The translations under genes were made by a program, and so were the position numbers. Below the pieces are notes generated by a model, which searched no databases, was not told where the DNA came from, and worked only from the letters and a program-made list of their open reading frames with translations. From Brachybacterium sp. FME24 (GTDB taxonomy: Bacteria > Actinomycetota > Actinomycetes > Actinomycetales > Dermabacteraceae): 64,000 nt of DNA. Location: the NCBI RefSeq assembly GCF_014897705.1, contig NZ_JABUXV010000003.1, positions 1 through 64,000 of the forward strand, given 5' to 3'. How positions within the stretch are numbered: position 1 is the stretch's first letter; each line of letters starts with the position of its first letter. This document shows positions 32,332-41,547 of the stretch, one piece after another.

Positions 32332-33639
32332 ATGACCCTCACCCGGCGCGCTCTCGGAGCCACCACCCTCGCACTTCCTCTCGCCCTCGCCGTCGGCGCC
32401 TGCTCACGCAGTGCGGTCGACGCCACGCAGGCGGCGACCTCCCGCGGCCCCATCCGGATCTGGGTCTCCAACAACGAGCAGGAGCTCGCCTGGGGCGAGG
32501 CGGTCACGGCCGCCTGGAACGCGGAGCATCCCGATGAGCAGGTCACCTTGCAGGAGGTCCCGGCCGGGGCCAGCTCCGAGGAGGCGATCTCCGCCGCGAT
32601 CGTGGCCGGCACCACCGCGGATCTAGTCTTCAACGCGTCCCCCGCCGCGCTGCCCGACTGGGTGCGCGCCGGCGGCCTGGTGGACCTGACCACCTTCGAG
32701 GGCGGTCGCGAGCACATCGAACAGCGCACTGGCGAGCGGGCCCGCAACTACGCGGAGGACGACGGCGAGGGCGGCTACTACCAGCTGCCCTGGAAGTCGA
32801 ACCCCGTCATGGTCATGTTCAACAAGGAGATCTTTGACGCCGCGGGCATCGACCCCGGTTCCCCCGGGATGGACACCTTCGAGTCGTTCCTCGAGGGGGC
32901 GCGGCAGATCGTCGGCTCGGGCGCTTCGCACTCGGCCCTCTGGCCCGCCCCGACCAGTGACTTCTACCAGCCGTGGTTCGACTTCTACCCGATGTACCTT
33001 GCCCAGACCCGCGGCACCCTGCTGGTAGAGGACGGCGCGACCACCTTCGACTCCTCCGACGGTCTGGCAGTCGCCGAGCTCTGGCGGGCGCTGTACGAGG
33101 AGGGGCTCGCCCCGAAGGAGGAGTCCACGGACGACGCTATGACTATGGGCACCACCGCCATGCAGCTCGCCGGCCCTTGGGCGATCGCCACCTACAAGGA
33201 CCAGCTCGACTACGGCTTCATGCCGGTTCCCAGCGCCGACGGCATCGCGCCCGAGGAGACCATCACCTTCTCCGACGCGAAGAACGTCGCGATGTTCAGC
33301 TCGAGCCGGAACCGGCTGACGGCCTGGGAGTTCCTGAAGTACGCCACGAGCGAGGAAGCGGACGGAAAGCTGCTCGAGCTGTCCGGTCAGATGCCGCTGC
33401 GCACCGATCTGCTGCACACCTACCCCGACTATTTCGCCGAGAACCCCGACTACTCGAGTTTCGCCGACCAAGCCGACCGCGTCGCCGACGTCCCCTATCT
33501 GTCCGGGGCCATCGAGATCTGGCAGCGATTTCGCGACGAGTTCTCCGCCTCCGCGATCTTCGGGAAGAAGACCGTCGCGGAGGGCCTGCACGATGCCGCC
33601 GAACAGATCGACTCGTTGGTCCAGGAGGGAGCACGATGA
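32332..33639 (+). CDS. Sugar ABC importer substrate-binding lipoprotein (GH130 locus)
   Basis: A 435-residue extracellular solute-binding protein of family 1. The signal peptide begins with RR and ends at VGAC with lipid-anchored Cys24. The mature protein has the usual NPVMVMFNKEIFDAAGI segment and C-terminal helical lobe. With a GH130 enzyme two genes downstream, mannose-containing oligosaccharides are the likely cargo; this is inference from context. It starts 29 bases after the LacI stop with GAGGAG nearby, and its stop overlaps the next gene (ATGA). Confidence 0.9.
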   Translation: MTLTRRALGATTLALPLALAVGACSRSAVDATQAATSRGPIRIWVSNNEQELAWGEAVTAAWNAEHPDEQVTLQEVPAGASSEEAISAAIVAGTTADLVFNASPAALPDWVRAGGLVDLTTFEGGREHIEQRTGERARNYAEDDGEGGYYQLPWKSNPVMVMFNKEIFDAAGIDPGSPGMDTFESFLEGARQIVGSGASHSALWPAPTSDFYQPWFDFYPMYLAQTRGTLLVEDGATTFDSSDGLAVAELWRALYEEGLAPKEESTDDAMTMGTTAMQLAGPWAIATYKDQLDYGFMPVPSADGIAPEETITFSDAKNVAMFSSSRNRLTAWEFLKYATSEEADGKLLELSGQMPLRTDLLHTYPDYFAENPDYSSFADQADRVADVPYLSGAIEIWQRFRDEFSASAIFGKKTVAEGLHDAAEQIDSLVQEGAR

Positions 33640-34559
33640 CCATCACCGATACCACCCCGCGCCTCCAGGCCCCGCCCGGTCCGCTGCGCCGCCTGCTCGG
33701 CAAGCAGCCCTTCGGTCTCGGCCTCGCCCTGCCGTACATCATCTTCCTCGCCACGGTGATGGCGTACCCGCTGATCTACGCCGTCTACATCTCGTTCTTC
33801 GACTACGTGTTCACCGCCCCCGGCATGCACATCGACCACCCCTTCGTGGGGCTGGAGAACTACCGCACCGCACTCACCGACCCCCGAGTGCTGGAGTCCT
33901 TCCGCAACATCGCCGTGTTCCTCGTGATCAATGTGCCCCTCACGGTGATCCTCTCGATGGTGTTCGCCTCGGCCCTGAACGCGGTCACGCGGTGGGCGGC
34001 GGCCTTTCGCATCGCGTTCTACGTGCCCTACGTGACCGCGAGCGTGTCCCTGATCGGCGTGTGGATGCTGCTGTTCTCGCAGAGCGGTCTGGTCAACACC
34101 ATCCTCGGGCCGCTCGCTCCGGATCCGTCCTGGCTGGTCAACGACGCGCTCGCGATGCCGTCGATCGCTCTGTACGTGACCTGGAAGCAGCTGGGGTTCT
34201 ACATCCTGCTGTACCTCGCAGCGCTGCAGAACGTGCCGAAGGAGTTGTACGAATCCGCCTCGACCGACGGCGCCGGCATCGTCCATCGCTTCCGCCACAT
34301 CACCGTTCCGAGCCTGCGCGCGACGACGATGCTCGTGCTGATCCTCTCGATCATCACCGGCGCGAATCTCTTCACCGAGCCCTACCTGCTCACGAGCGGC
34401 GGAGGCCCCGACGGCGCCTCCACCTCACCCGTGCTCATGATCTACCAGAAGGGCATCCAGCAGGGGAACCCGGACGTGGCCTCCGCGATCGGTGTGCTGC
34501 TCGTGATCCTCGTCGGTGCGCTGTCGCTGGCCTCGACCCGCCTGACGAAGGAGAGCTGA
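33636..34559 (+). CDS. Sugar ABC importer permease, MalF/UgpA type
   Basis: A 307-residue membrane protein with six helices. The EAA loop reads ELYESASTDGAGIVHRFRHI, matching the family's EAAxxDGA pattern where the ATPase docks. GANLFTEPYLLTSGGGP is also typical. Start is ATG 33636 overlapping the binding-protein stop by four bases, with CCAGGAGGGAG upstream. It pairs with the permease that begins one base after its stop. Confidence 0.9.
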   Translation: MTITDTTPRLQAPPGPLRRLLGKQPFGLGLALPYIIFLATVMAYPLIYAVYISFFDYVFTAPGMHIDHPFVGLENYRTALTDPRVLESFRNIAVFLVINVPLTVILSMVFASALNAVTRWAAAFRIAFYVPYVTASVSLIGVWMLLFSQSGLVNTILGPLAPDPSWLVNDALAMPSIALYVTWKQLGFYILLYLAALQNVPKELYESASTDGAGIVHRFRHITVPSLRATTMLVLILSIITGANLFTEPYLLTSGGGPDGASTSPVLMIYQKGIQQGNPDVASAIGVLLVILVGALSLASTRLTKES

Positions 34560-34560
34560 T

Positions 34561-35397
34561 ATGACGACCCGCACCCGTACTCGTATCGCCCTGTATGTGC
34601 TCCTCGCGCTCGCGGCGCTAGTGTTCATCTTCCCCTTCTACTTCATGATCGTCGGTGCCCTGCAGGAGAACCCGACCACCACCCCGGCCGGCATGTTCCC
34701 CACCGGCGGCTGGACCCTGGAGAACTTCGCCAACATCAATGAACGGCTCCCGCTGCTGCGGGCACTGCTGAACTCGGTGGTGTTCACCGCCGGGGTCCTG
34801 CTGGGCACCCTGACCTTCGGCCTCGCTGCCGGATACGCCCTCTCGCGCCTGCACTGGCGCGGTCGCGGCGTGCTCTTCGTGGTGATGCTCGGCGTGCAGA
34901 TGGTTCCCTTCCAACTGCTGATGATCCCCCTGTACGTGCAGGTCGCGGGCTCCTATGGGCTCGGCGACACCTACGCCGGGATGATCCTGCCGTTCTTCAT
35001 CAACACCACCGCGGTGTTCATCTTCCGGCAGTTCTTCCTGGCACTGCCGGAGGAGATGTTCGAGGCGGCCAGGATCGACGGCGCCGGTGAGCTGCGCGTG
35101 CTCTGGTCCATCGCGATCCCGCTGGTGCGCCCGGCGATCGCCACGGTTGTGCTGATCACCTTCATCGGCCCGTGGAACGAGTTCCTGTGGCCCTTCCTCA
35201 TCACGAAGGACGCCTCGATGCAACCTCTGGCAGTGGCGCTGGCGAACTACATCTCCAACATCGCCCAGACCGTCGCCAACCCCAATGGTGCGATCCTCGC
35301 CGGAGCCTGCGCCCTGGCGCTTCCGGTCGTGCTCCTGTTCTGCCTGTTCCAGAAGTACTTCACGGCCTCCGACATCGGCGCCGGTGTGAAGGGGTGA
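34561..35397 (+). CDS. Sugar ABC importer permease, MalG/UgpE type
   Basis: A 278-residue membrane protein with six helices and the EAA loop EEMFEAARIDGAGELRVLWS. The end ASDIGAGVKG is the standard MalG-type C-terminus. No ATP-binding gene is present in the operon, so the ATPase must come from elsewhere, as with MsiK in actinobacteria. It begins one base after the previous stop. Confidence 0.9.
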   Translation: MTTRTRTRIALYVLLALAALVFIFPFYFMIVGALQENPTTTPAGMFPTGGWTLENFANINERLPLLRALLNSVVFTAGVLLGTLTFGLAAGYALSRLHWRGRGVLFVVMLGVQMVPFQLLMIPLYVQVAGSYGLGDTYAGMILPFFINTTAVFIFRQFFLALPEEMFEAARIDGAGELRVLWSIAIPLVRPAIATVVLITFIGPWNEFLWPFLITKDASMQPLAVALANYISNIAQTVANPNGAILAGACALALPVVLLFCLFQKYFTASDIGAGVKG

Positions 35398-35476
35398 CCG
35401 CCCGCCCCGACCGAGCCCCGCTTCCCGCGTCACACCCCTGACCTGCCCTTCCCGACCCATCTCGCAAAGGAACCTC

Positions 35477-36469
35477 ATGACCACCGCCAGCCTCTTCGGC
35501 GACGCCCGCTTCCCGCTGGGCCCGTTCACCCCGTACGAGAACAACCCGATCCTGCGCCCCAAGGGCGATTCCTGGGAATCCTCCAACCTGTACAACCCGG
35601 CGGCCCTCGTCGTCGGCGACCAGGTGGTGCTGCTGTACCGGGCGCACGCGGAGGACATCATCTCCCACGTCGGCATCGCCTTCAGCGACGACGGCTACCA
35701 CTTCGAGCGCGAGGACGCCCCGATCCTCTCCCCCGAGCACGACTACGAGCGCTTCGGTTGCGAGGACCCGCGCATCGCGTTCATCGAGGGCACCTACTAC
35801 CTCACCTACACCGGGTGGGACCGGCGCTCCGCCCAGCTCTGCCTGGCCACCTCAGCGGATCTGCGCACGTGGACCAAGCACGGCCCTCTGTTCGACGACT
35901 TCGACACCTTCAAGACCATGAATCCGCGAGGCTTCAACTGGTCCAAGGCCGGCGTGATCGTCCCCCAGCGGATCGACGGCCAGTGGTGGATGTACTTCGG
36001 AGAGGGCGGGATCTACTGGGCCACCAGTGACGACCTGATCCACTGGACCCCGGGCACCACCGACGAGGAGCCCATGTACTCCCCGACCGCAGGCACCTGG
36101 GACGAAGCGCTCGTGGAGATCGGCACCTCGCCCGTGCTGACCGACAACGGCCTCCTCCTGATGCTCATCAACGGAGCCACCCGCCGCGACCTGGAGGACG
36201 GCACCCGAGAGGTGGACTACCGCTGCGGCCAGATCGTCATCGACCCCGCGAACCCCACCATGGTCCTCGCCCGCCTCCAGGAACCGTGGCTGCGCCCGCA
36301 GACCTTCGAAGACACCCACGGATTGGTCTCCAACGTGACCTTCGTGGAGGGTCTCGTGAAGTTCCGCGGAAAGTGGTTCGCCTACTACGGGCAGTCCGAT
36401 ACCACCCTCGCCGTCGCCGTCGCGGACCCGGACGAGGGATACGGGGCCGGGCTGCGCGCCGACGCCTGA
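35477..36469 (+). CDS. Glycoside hydrolase/phosphorylase family GH130
   Basis: A 330-residue five-bladed beta-propeller enzyme of GH130, whose members cleave beta-mannosidic bonds by phosphorolysis or hydrolysis. NPILRP near the N-terminus, LLYRAH at 53-58 and GCEDPRI (Asp97 as the likely acid) are family marks, with repeated W-containing blades. There is no signal peptide, so it acts on imported sugar in the cytoplasm. Subfamily, and therefore phosphorylase versus hydrolase, cannot be fixed by eye. It follows the permease by 79 bases, behind AAAGGAACC, and ends at a weak terminator. Confidence 0.9.
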   Translation: MTTASLFGDARFPLGPFTPYENNPILRPKGDSWESSNLYNPAALVVGDQVVLLYRAHAEDIISHVGIAFSDDGYHFEREDAPILSPEHDYERFGCEDPRIAFIEGTYYLTYTGWDRRSAQLCLATSADLRTWTKHGPLFDDFDTFKTMNPRGFNWSKAGVIVPQRIDGQWWMYFGEGGIYWATSDDLIHWTPGTTDEEPMYSPTAGTWDEALVEIGTSPVLTDNGLLLMLINGATRRDLEDGTREVDYRCGQIVIDPANPTMVLARLQEPWLRPQTFEDTHGLVSNVTFVEGLVKFRGKWFAYYGQSDTTLAVAVADPDEGYGAGLRADA

Positions 36470-36476
36470 GGCTCTT

Positions 36477-36500
36477 CGCGAAGCGGCCCGCCCCTTCGCG
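36477..36500. terminator. Hairpin after the GH130 gene
   Basis: CGCGAAG / CTTCGCG arms with a 10-base loop lie just beyond the GH130 stop and before the end of the convergent FAD/NAD(P) gene. Confidence 0.4.
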
Positions 36501-36538
36501 GGAGTCGTGGAGGTGGTTGGAGACCGGATGTCCGGAGC

Positions 36539-38464
36539 TCAGCTGGTCGCGGCGACCGCAGCCCGCACCCGCGCCATGATCTGCTTCGCGGCCACGTCCG
36601 CCCCGGCCAGCAGTGGAGAGGGCAAGCCGGGGGTGGCACCGATCGCGCTGCCCGGCTGCGTGCTCGCGGCGGGGATTCCGAGCACGACCACCGCGGGGTC
36701 GACCGTGCCGTCGGCCGCGATGAGGTTGTGGCCGGGTACGGCGCTCTCGCTGATCTCCGCTCCGGTGGCCTCGAGGCTCTGGGTCCGAACACCGTCGACG
36801 GTGTGGATGCGGGCGCGGCCGTCGCGCAGCAGGGACTGCAGCAGCGGATCATCGGTCTGCGGGATCCGACCCTTGGACATGCGGGTCTCCAGCAGCACGC
36901 GCGCGGTGGCGACCCGGCCGGTCAGCGGCGACGCCATGCGGAAGACGCCCTGCTCCTCGTCGACTTCGACCGCGCAGCCCGGACCGAGCAGCGAAATGAC
37001 TCCGGCGTCGAGCAGGGCCAGGACCAGGCGCACCCGGTCCGCCGGCGGGCCGGAGGCCAGTGCCAGGGAGTCGCCGTCGAACCAGCCCAGCACGTCGCGG
37101 GCGAAGGACTCGCCGTGGAAGGCTCCGAGCCGGGTGAGGCGACCGACCTGCTTGCGCAGGGCACCCATGGCGCCGTTGACGGCCGCGCGCGGGTGGTGGG
37201 AAGGGTCCGACAGCGAGCCGAGCTCGTCCTCGATCAGGCGCTCGACCATCGCGTCCCACGCCTGACCGGGGATCGGCTCTCCGACGGTGGGGCGGTGCAG
37301 CTCCTCCAGGGTCCAGGTCCAGCGGGGATCACCGATCGCGGCCTCGAGCACTGCGTCGACCTCGTCCTGCGTGGTCGCCTCGTCCAGTGCCGCCCTCCAT
37401 TGCCCGGTGACGGCGTCGGGGGCGCACTCGACGAGGGCCTCGAGGTACACGCGGGCGAACTCCCGGGCGAGCAGCGGCCACACCTCGGCAGCGAAGTCCA
37501 CGTCGGAGCGCTCCGCGAGTTCACCGAACCAGCCTGCCGTGGCCCAGCGGGCGGTGAAGGGACGCACGGCGCGGCCGCCATCAGGCTTGGAGCGGTAGGG
37601 AACCCCGCGCCGGGACCCGGCCACGAGCCGTGGCTCCCGGCCGCTGGGCAGATAACGCAGACGCCCGGTGGGGTCGCCGTCGACGGGCACCACCTGCCCG
37701 CCCCATTCGGCGGCGAGCTGACCGATCACGTCGAAGAAGTTCGCGCCGAGGCCGCGCACCAGCACGGGCTCCCCCGCCGGCAGCGCGGTGTAGTCCCTTT
37801 CGGCGGGCATGCCGGGTTCGACGTAGCGAAGACCCCACCGAGAGGCGGACCCGACCAGCGCGTCCACGTCGGGAGTACGGCGCGCCTGAACCATTCCCTG
37901 GGCGAGCACCACGGTGGGGGCGCCCAGACGCTGCCCGTCGGCGAGCACCACCACGGCCAGTTCTCCGGCGCGCTCCAGATCCACCACGAGTCCCTCGAAC
38001 TCCTGGACCACGACGTGCCCGGAGGCGATCGCAGCGTCGAGCTGGTCGCGGAAGTAGACGCCCTGCAGACGGCGGGTGGGGAAGGTGGCGCCGACCAGTT
38101 GCCGGGCCTCCTCGAGCACCCACTGCCCCCGCGGGTGACCCCCGGAGGCGGTGACCATCTGGGCCCACTGGACGAGGTCCGGACCGGGATCGGCGGGGCC
38201 GCTCATCGGGGTGGAGTCGTCGGGGTGGATGGTGGTGGCGTCGGACTGCGTGTTGTTGAGGTAATGCTCGCTCTGGTCGATCAGCCAGGTCGCCCCCGAG
38301 CCCACGGCCAGCGCGTCGATCACGGCCATCCGCACCGGCGCTCCCCCACCGGCGGCGACGCGGGCGGCGGTGCGCAGCACGGTGGCGACGCCGCGGGGTC
38401 CGCCGCCGACCACGATCGCGTCGAAGTCAGTCCTCGCGAGGTCGGGCATCGAGCCGTTGGTCAT
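36539..38464 (-). CDS. FAD/NAD(P)-binding protein (PF13454-like)
   Basis: A 641-residue flavoprotein-like enzyme. The N-terminal dinucleotide-binding loop is VVGGGPRGVATV (residues 18-29), and a later segment with LRYLPSGREPRLVAGSRRG fits the FAD-NAD(P)-binding family. No signal peptide. ATG 38464 overlaps the ABC ATPase stop by four bases, so it is the last gene of the FecCD-type operon. The role is unknown; an oxidoreductase acting on the imported iron chelate or heme, such as a reductase or N-hydroxylase-like protein, would suit the context. Confidence 0.8.
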   Translation of the reverse strand: MTNGSMPDLARTDFDAIVVGGGPRGVATVLRTAARVAAGGGAPVRMAVIDALAVGSGATWLIDQSEHYLNNTQSDATTIHPDDSTPMSGPADPGPDLVQWAQMVTASGGHPRGQWVLEEARQLVGATFPTRRLQGVYFRDQLDAAIASGHVVVQEFEGLVVDLERAGELAVVVLADGQRLGAPTVVLAQGMVQARRTPDVDALVGSASRWGLRYVEPGMPAERDYTALPAGEPVLVRGLGANFFDVIGQLAAEWGGQVVPVDGDPTGRLRYLPSGREPRLVAGSRRGVPYRSKPDGGRAVRPFTARWATAGWFGELAERSDVDFAAEVWPLLAREFARVYLEALVECAPDAVTGQWRAALDEATTQDEVDAVLEAAIGDPRWTWTLEELHRPTVGEPIPGQAWDAMVERLIEDELGSLSDPSHHPRAAVNGAMGALRKQVGRLTRLGAFHGESFARDVLGWFDGDSLALASGPPADRVRLVLALLDAGVISLLGPGCAVEVDEEQGVFRMASPLTGRVATARVLLETRMSKGRIPQTDDPLLQSLLRDGRARIHTVDGVRTQSLEATGAEISESAVPGHNLIAADGTVDPAVVVLGIPAASTQPGSAIGATPGLPSPLLAGADVAAKQIMARVRAAVAATS

Positions 38465-39333
38465 CGTGCGCTGACCGGTGCTGCGAGCTCAGGCGCGAGG
38501 TCGGCTTCGCGGACGTGGCCGTCGGCGTCGAGCTCGTCCAGTCGCGCCCCGGTGCGGGTGAAGCCGTGTGCATCGACGCGAGGACGCACCTCGACCGCGT
38601 CATCACGGGTCGCGACCTCGACGTCCACCTCGTAGACGGTGCGCAGGGTGTGAGCCTGCAGCGCCTGGGCGGGGGCGCCGTCGGCGGTGAGATGGCCGCC
38701 GTGCAGCACGATCACCTGGTCGCAATAGCGGGCGGCATGGTTGAGGTCGTGGATCGCGATCAGGGCGCTGATGCCCTCCTCGCGCGTGATCTGGCGGACC
38801 AGCTGCAGGGTCTCGATCTGGTAGCGCAGGTCGAGCGCGCTGGTGGGTTCGTCCAGCAGCAGCACGCGGGTCTCCTGGGCCAGCGCCCGGGCGATCAGCG
38901 CGCGCTGCGCCTGCCCACCGGAGAGCTCGGACATGCTGCGCTCGGCAAGATCCTCCAGGCCCATGCGCACGATCGCGTCCTCCACCGTCGCGCGGTCCTG
39001 CGCCCCGGGGGCGAGCCCGAAGTGCGGGGTACGCCCCAGCATGATGGCCTCGCGCACCGTGAGGTCGAAGGGGGCGTCGCCGGCCTGCGGCACGTAGCCG
39101 ACCACCTTGGCGAGCTCGCGACGACCCAGCGTCGCGGTGTCCTGCCCCTCGACGGTGACGCGGCCAGCTCGGGCGCGGTGGACCCCGGCGATCGCCTTGA
39201 CGAGGGTGGACTTGCCGGAGCCGTTGGGTCCCAGCAGCGCGCAGAAGGTGCCCTGGGCGACCTCGAAGGAGATGTCCTCGAGGATCTGCCGCTTGCCGTA
39301 GGAGAAGGAGAGGTGGTCGACGGTGAGGCTCAC
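38461..39333 (-). CDS. ABC importer ATP-binding protein, FepC/FecE type
   Basis: A 290-residue ATPase for iron-siderophore, heme or cobalamin uptake. Walker A is GPNGSGKST, the signature LSGGQAQRALIARAL, Walker B VLLLDEPTSALD and the H-loop IAIHDLNHAARYCD. The start is GTG 39333, which overlaps the permease stop (GTGA); the frame continues upstream only inside the permease gene. The last 50 residues are an extra acidic tail. Confidence 0.9.
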   Translation of the reverse strand: MSLTVDHLSFSYGKRQILEDISFEVAQGTFCALLGPNGSGKSTLVKAIAGVHRARAGRVTVEGQDTATLGRRELAKVVGYVPQAGDAPFDLTVREAIMLGRTPHFGLAPGAQDRATVEDAIVRMGLEDLAERSMSELSGGQAQRALIARALAQETRVLLLDEPTSALDLRYQIETLQLVRQITREEGISALIAIHDLNHAARYCDQVIVLHGGHLTADGAPAQALQAHTLRTVYEVDVEVATRDDAVEVRPRVDAHGFTRTGARLDELDADGHVREADLAPELAAPVSAR

Positions 39334-40433
39334 TTCAGGGTGTTCCTTCGCGTGAGGATGAGGTAGATGAACACGGGGCCGCCGATGAAGGCGACCACGA
39401 TGCCGACGGGCACGACCGCCGGGGCGATCACGGTGCGGCCCACGGCGTCGGCGACCAGCAGCAGCAGCCCGCCGGAGAGTGCCGCGAAGGGCAGCAGGTG
39501 GCGGTGATCCGCGCCGATCGCGAGGCGCGCGATGTGGGGGCCGACCAGTCCGACGAACCCGATGATCCCGCAGAAGCTGACCACGACCGCGGCCAGCGTG
39601 ACGGACAGGGCGATCAGGCCCACCCGCAGCGGGCCCACGTTCACGCCGAAGCTGCGGGCCGCGTCGTCGCCGGCGAAGGCGATCGCGTTGAGGTCCTTGG
39701 AGAACCACAGCGTGATCGGGATGGCGATGAGCGCCACCACTCCGACGATGATCACGTCCTGCCAGGTGGCGTCGTTGACGGAGCCGAAGGTCCAGCGGAT
39801 GATCGCCTGCAGCGTGTTCTCGTTGGCGGTGAACTGCAGCGCCGAGGTGAGTGCCTCGAAGATCTGGGTCATCGCGATGCCGAGCAGCAGCAGCGTCGCG
39901 ACCGCCATCCGGCGGGCGGTGGCGATGCCGAGCACGAGAGCGGAGACCGCGAGCGACATGATCATCGCCCCGGCGATGGTGGCCCAGGTGGGGAGCTGGT
40001 TGGTGCCCGCCAGGGTGATCACCAGCGCCGCACCGAAGGCGGCCGCCGGGGAGACCCCCAGGGTGAAGGGGCTCACCAGGGGGTTGCGCAGCAGGCCCTG
40101 CATGAGCACGCCGGAGACGGACAGGGCTGCGCCCGCGGCGAAGGCGAGCAGCACCCGCGGCAGGCGCAGCTGGGTGATCACCGCGTAGGTCGAGGAGAAG
40201 TCCGCACTGATGGTGCCGCCGAAGATGCTCACCTGGATCGAGCGGACCACATCGGCGATGCCGACCCCGGCGGTGCCGATGGTGACCGAGACGATCAGCG
40301 CGAGCGCGGAGATCACGAGGCCGACGGCGAGGAAGATGCGCTTGCGCAGCTCGTGGCTGCGCGCGGTCCGTGCACCGGAGCTCTCGGGCCCGGGCGCGGC
40401 GGCCCCGGTGCGCTGCTCGAGGGTGGCGGTCAT
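39330..40433 (-). CDS. FecCD family iron-chelate ABC permease
   Basis: A 367-residue protein with about ten membrane helices in the BtuC/FhuB/FecCD fold. Conserved stretches include RLPRVLLAFAAGAALSVSGV, QGLLRNPLVSPFTLGVSPAA and GIIGFVGLVGPHIARL. A hydrophilic cytoplasmic leader of about 28 residues comes first. Only one permease gene is present, so the pore is a homodimer. ATG 40433 overlaps the stop of the binding-protein gene by four bases. Confidence 0.92.
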   Translation of the reverse strand: MTATLEQRTGAAAPGPESSGARTARSHELRKRIFLAVGLVISALALIVSVTIGTAGVGIADVVRSIQVSIFGGTISADFSSTYAVITQLRLPRVLLAFAAGAALSVSGVLMQGLLRNPLVSPFTLGVSPAAAFGAALVITLAGTNQLPTWATIAGAMIMSLAVSALVLGIATARRMAVATLLLLGIAMTQIFEALTSALQFTANENTLQAIIRWTFGSVNDATWQDVIIVGVVALIAIPITLWFSKDLNAIAFAGDDAARSFGVNVGPLRVGLIALSVTLAAVVVSFCGIIGFVGLVGPHIARLAIGADHRHLLPFAALSGGLLLLVADAVGRTVIAPAVVPVGIVVAFIGGPVFIYLILTRRNTLK

Positions 40434-41503
40434 GAGAGCGGTCCCTGGATGAAGTCGGCAGGATCGGACAGCTCGGTGTCCTGGAACTCGGTGACCCAGC
40501 GGGTGAGGTACTCGTCGGGGTCCACGCCGTCCAGCTCGGCCGGGTGCAGCCAGGAGCCGAGGTAGAGAGCGCCGAGGGACTTCCCGAGCGCGCTGGTGGC
40601 CCAGCCGTTGGCGATCGCGACGTTGCCCTCCGTCAGGGCGGTCATGTCGCTCCAGCCGGGGCGGGCGGCGAGATCGGCGCGGAGGTCCTCGAAACGGTCG
40701 ACGGGCTCGGCGGAGGGCTCGAACTCGTGGACGATGAACTGAGGATCGCGCAGCACGACCTCGCTGGGGTCGACCGTGAGCTCCTCCTGGGCGTCGCCGC
40801 CGGAGGCGTCGTCGAAGATGTTGCTGCCGCCGCCGGCCAGGATCATGGCGTGGAAACCGGACCCGGGCAACGTGGTCAGGTACGGCTCGACGGTCTCGAA
40901 GTACACCGGGACGGGCTCGACGCCGGCCAGGCGCTCCTCGAGGAGACCGGAGATCTCGGCGCGGAAGTCGAGCACGGTCCGGGCTGCGTCCTCGGCGCCG
41001 AAGACCTTCCCGAGCAGGGTGATGGTCTCGTCGACGACCTCGGTGTCCCAGGCGGTGGCCACGATCATCGGGATGCCGAAGGGTTCGAGCTGCTCGACGG
41101 CCTCCTGCCAGACCGCGTTGCGCGGCACGATGACCACGTCTGGTTCGAGCTGAGCGATGGCCTCGTAGTTCAACTGGTCCAGGCCCTCGGCGATGACCTC
41201 GCTCTCCTCCAGGGGGAGGTACGGCAGACGGTCCAGGGAGGCCCGATCCACGCCCACGACCGTGTCGCCCGCGCCGATGGCGCGCACGAACTCGTTGGCG
41301 TAGCTGTTCACGACCACGGCGCGCGTCGCGGCGCGGGGCAGGACGACCTCGCGATCCTGGTCATCGACGACGGTGATCGAACCGGTCGCCTCGGCGCCCG
41401 TCTCCCCCTCCACGGTGACCTCGCCGCAGGCGGCGAGCCCCAGGACGGGCAGGGTGGCGACGGCGGCGCCGAGCAGGGTGCGGCGGCGAAGTACAGGAGT
41501 CAT
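40430..41503 (-). CDS. Iron-chelate/heme ABC substrate-binding lipoprotein
   Basis: A 357-residue family 8 periplasmic-type binding protein. The signal peptide has RRR then a hydrophobic core and the lipobox LAAC with Cys26. The mature part shows the BtuF/FepB arrangement: TRAVVVNSYANEFVRAIGAG near the start, then YEAIAQLEPDVVIVP. Likely ligands are ferric siderophores, heme or cobalamin. ATG 41503 is preceded by GAGGA. First gene of a four-gene operon with the permease, ATPase and FAD/NAD(P) protein. I looked for a DtxR/IdeR-type iron box upstream and did not see one. Confidence 0.9.
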   Translation of the reverse strand: MTPVLRRRTLLGAAVATLPVLGLAACGEVTVEGETGAEATGSITVVDDQDREVVLPRAATRAVVVNSYANEFVRAIGAGDTVVGVDRASLDRLPYLPLEESEVIAEGLDQLNYEAIAQLEPDVVIVPRNAVWQEAVEQLEPFGIPMIVATAWDTEVVDETITLLGKVFGAEDAARTVLDFRAEISGLLEERLAGVEPVPVYFETVEPYLTTLPGSGFHAMILAGGGSNIFDDASGGDAQEELTVDPSEVVLRDPQFIVHEFEPSAEPVDRFEDLRADLAARPGWSDMTALTEGNVAIANGWATSALGKSLGALYLGSWLHPAELDGVDPDEYLTRWVTEFQDTELSDPADFIQGPLS

Positions 41504-41547
41504 GGGTCCTCGATGGGTGGTGAGGTTGGGGCGGGAGGAGACGGGGT

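Noticed and set aside
36728..38635. Plus-strand frame of 635 codons
   Set aside because: Opposite the FAD/NAD(P) protein; no motif and biased composition.
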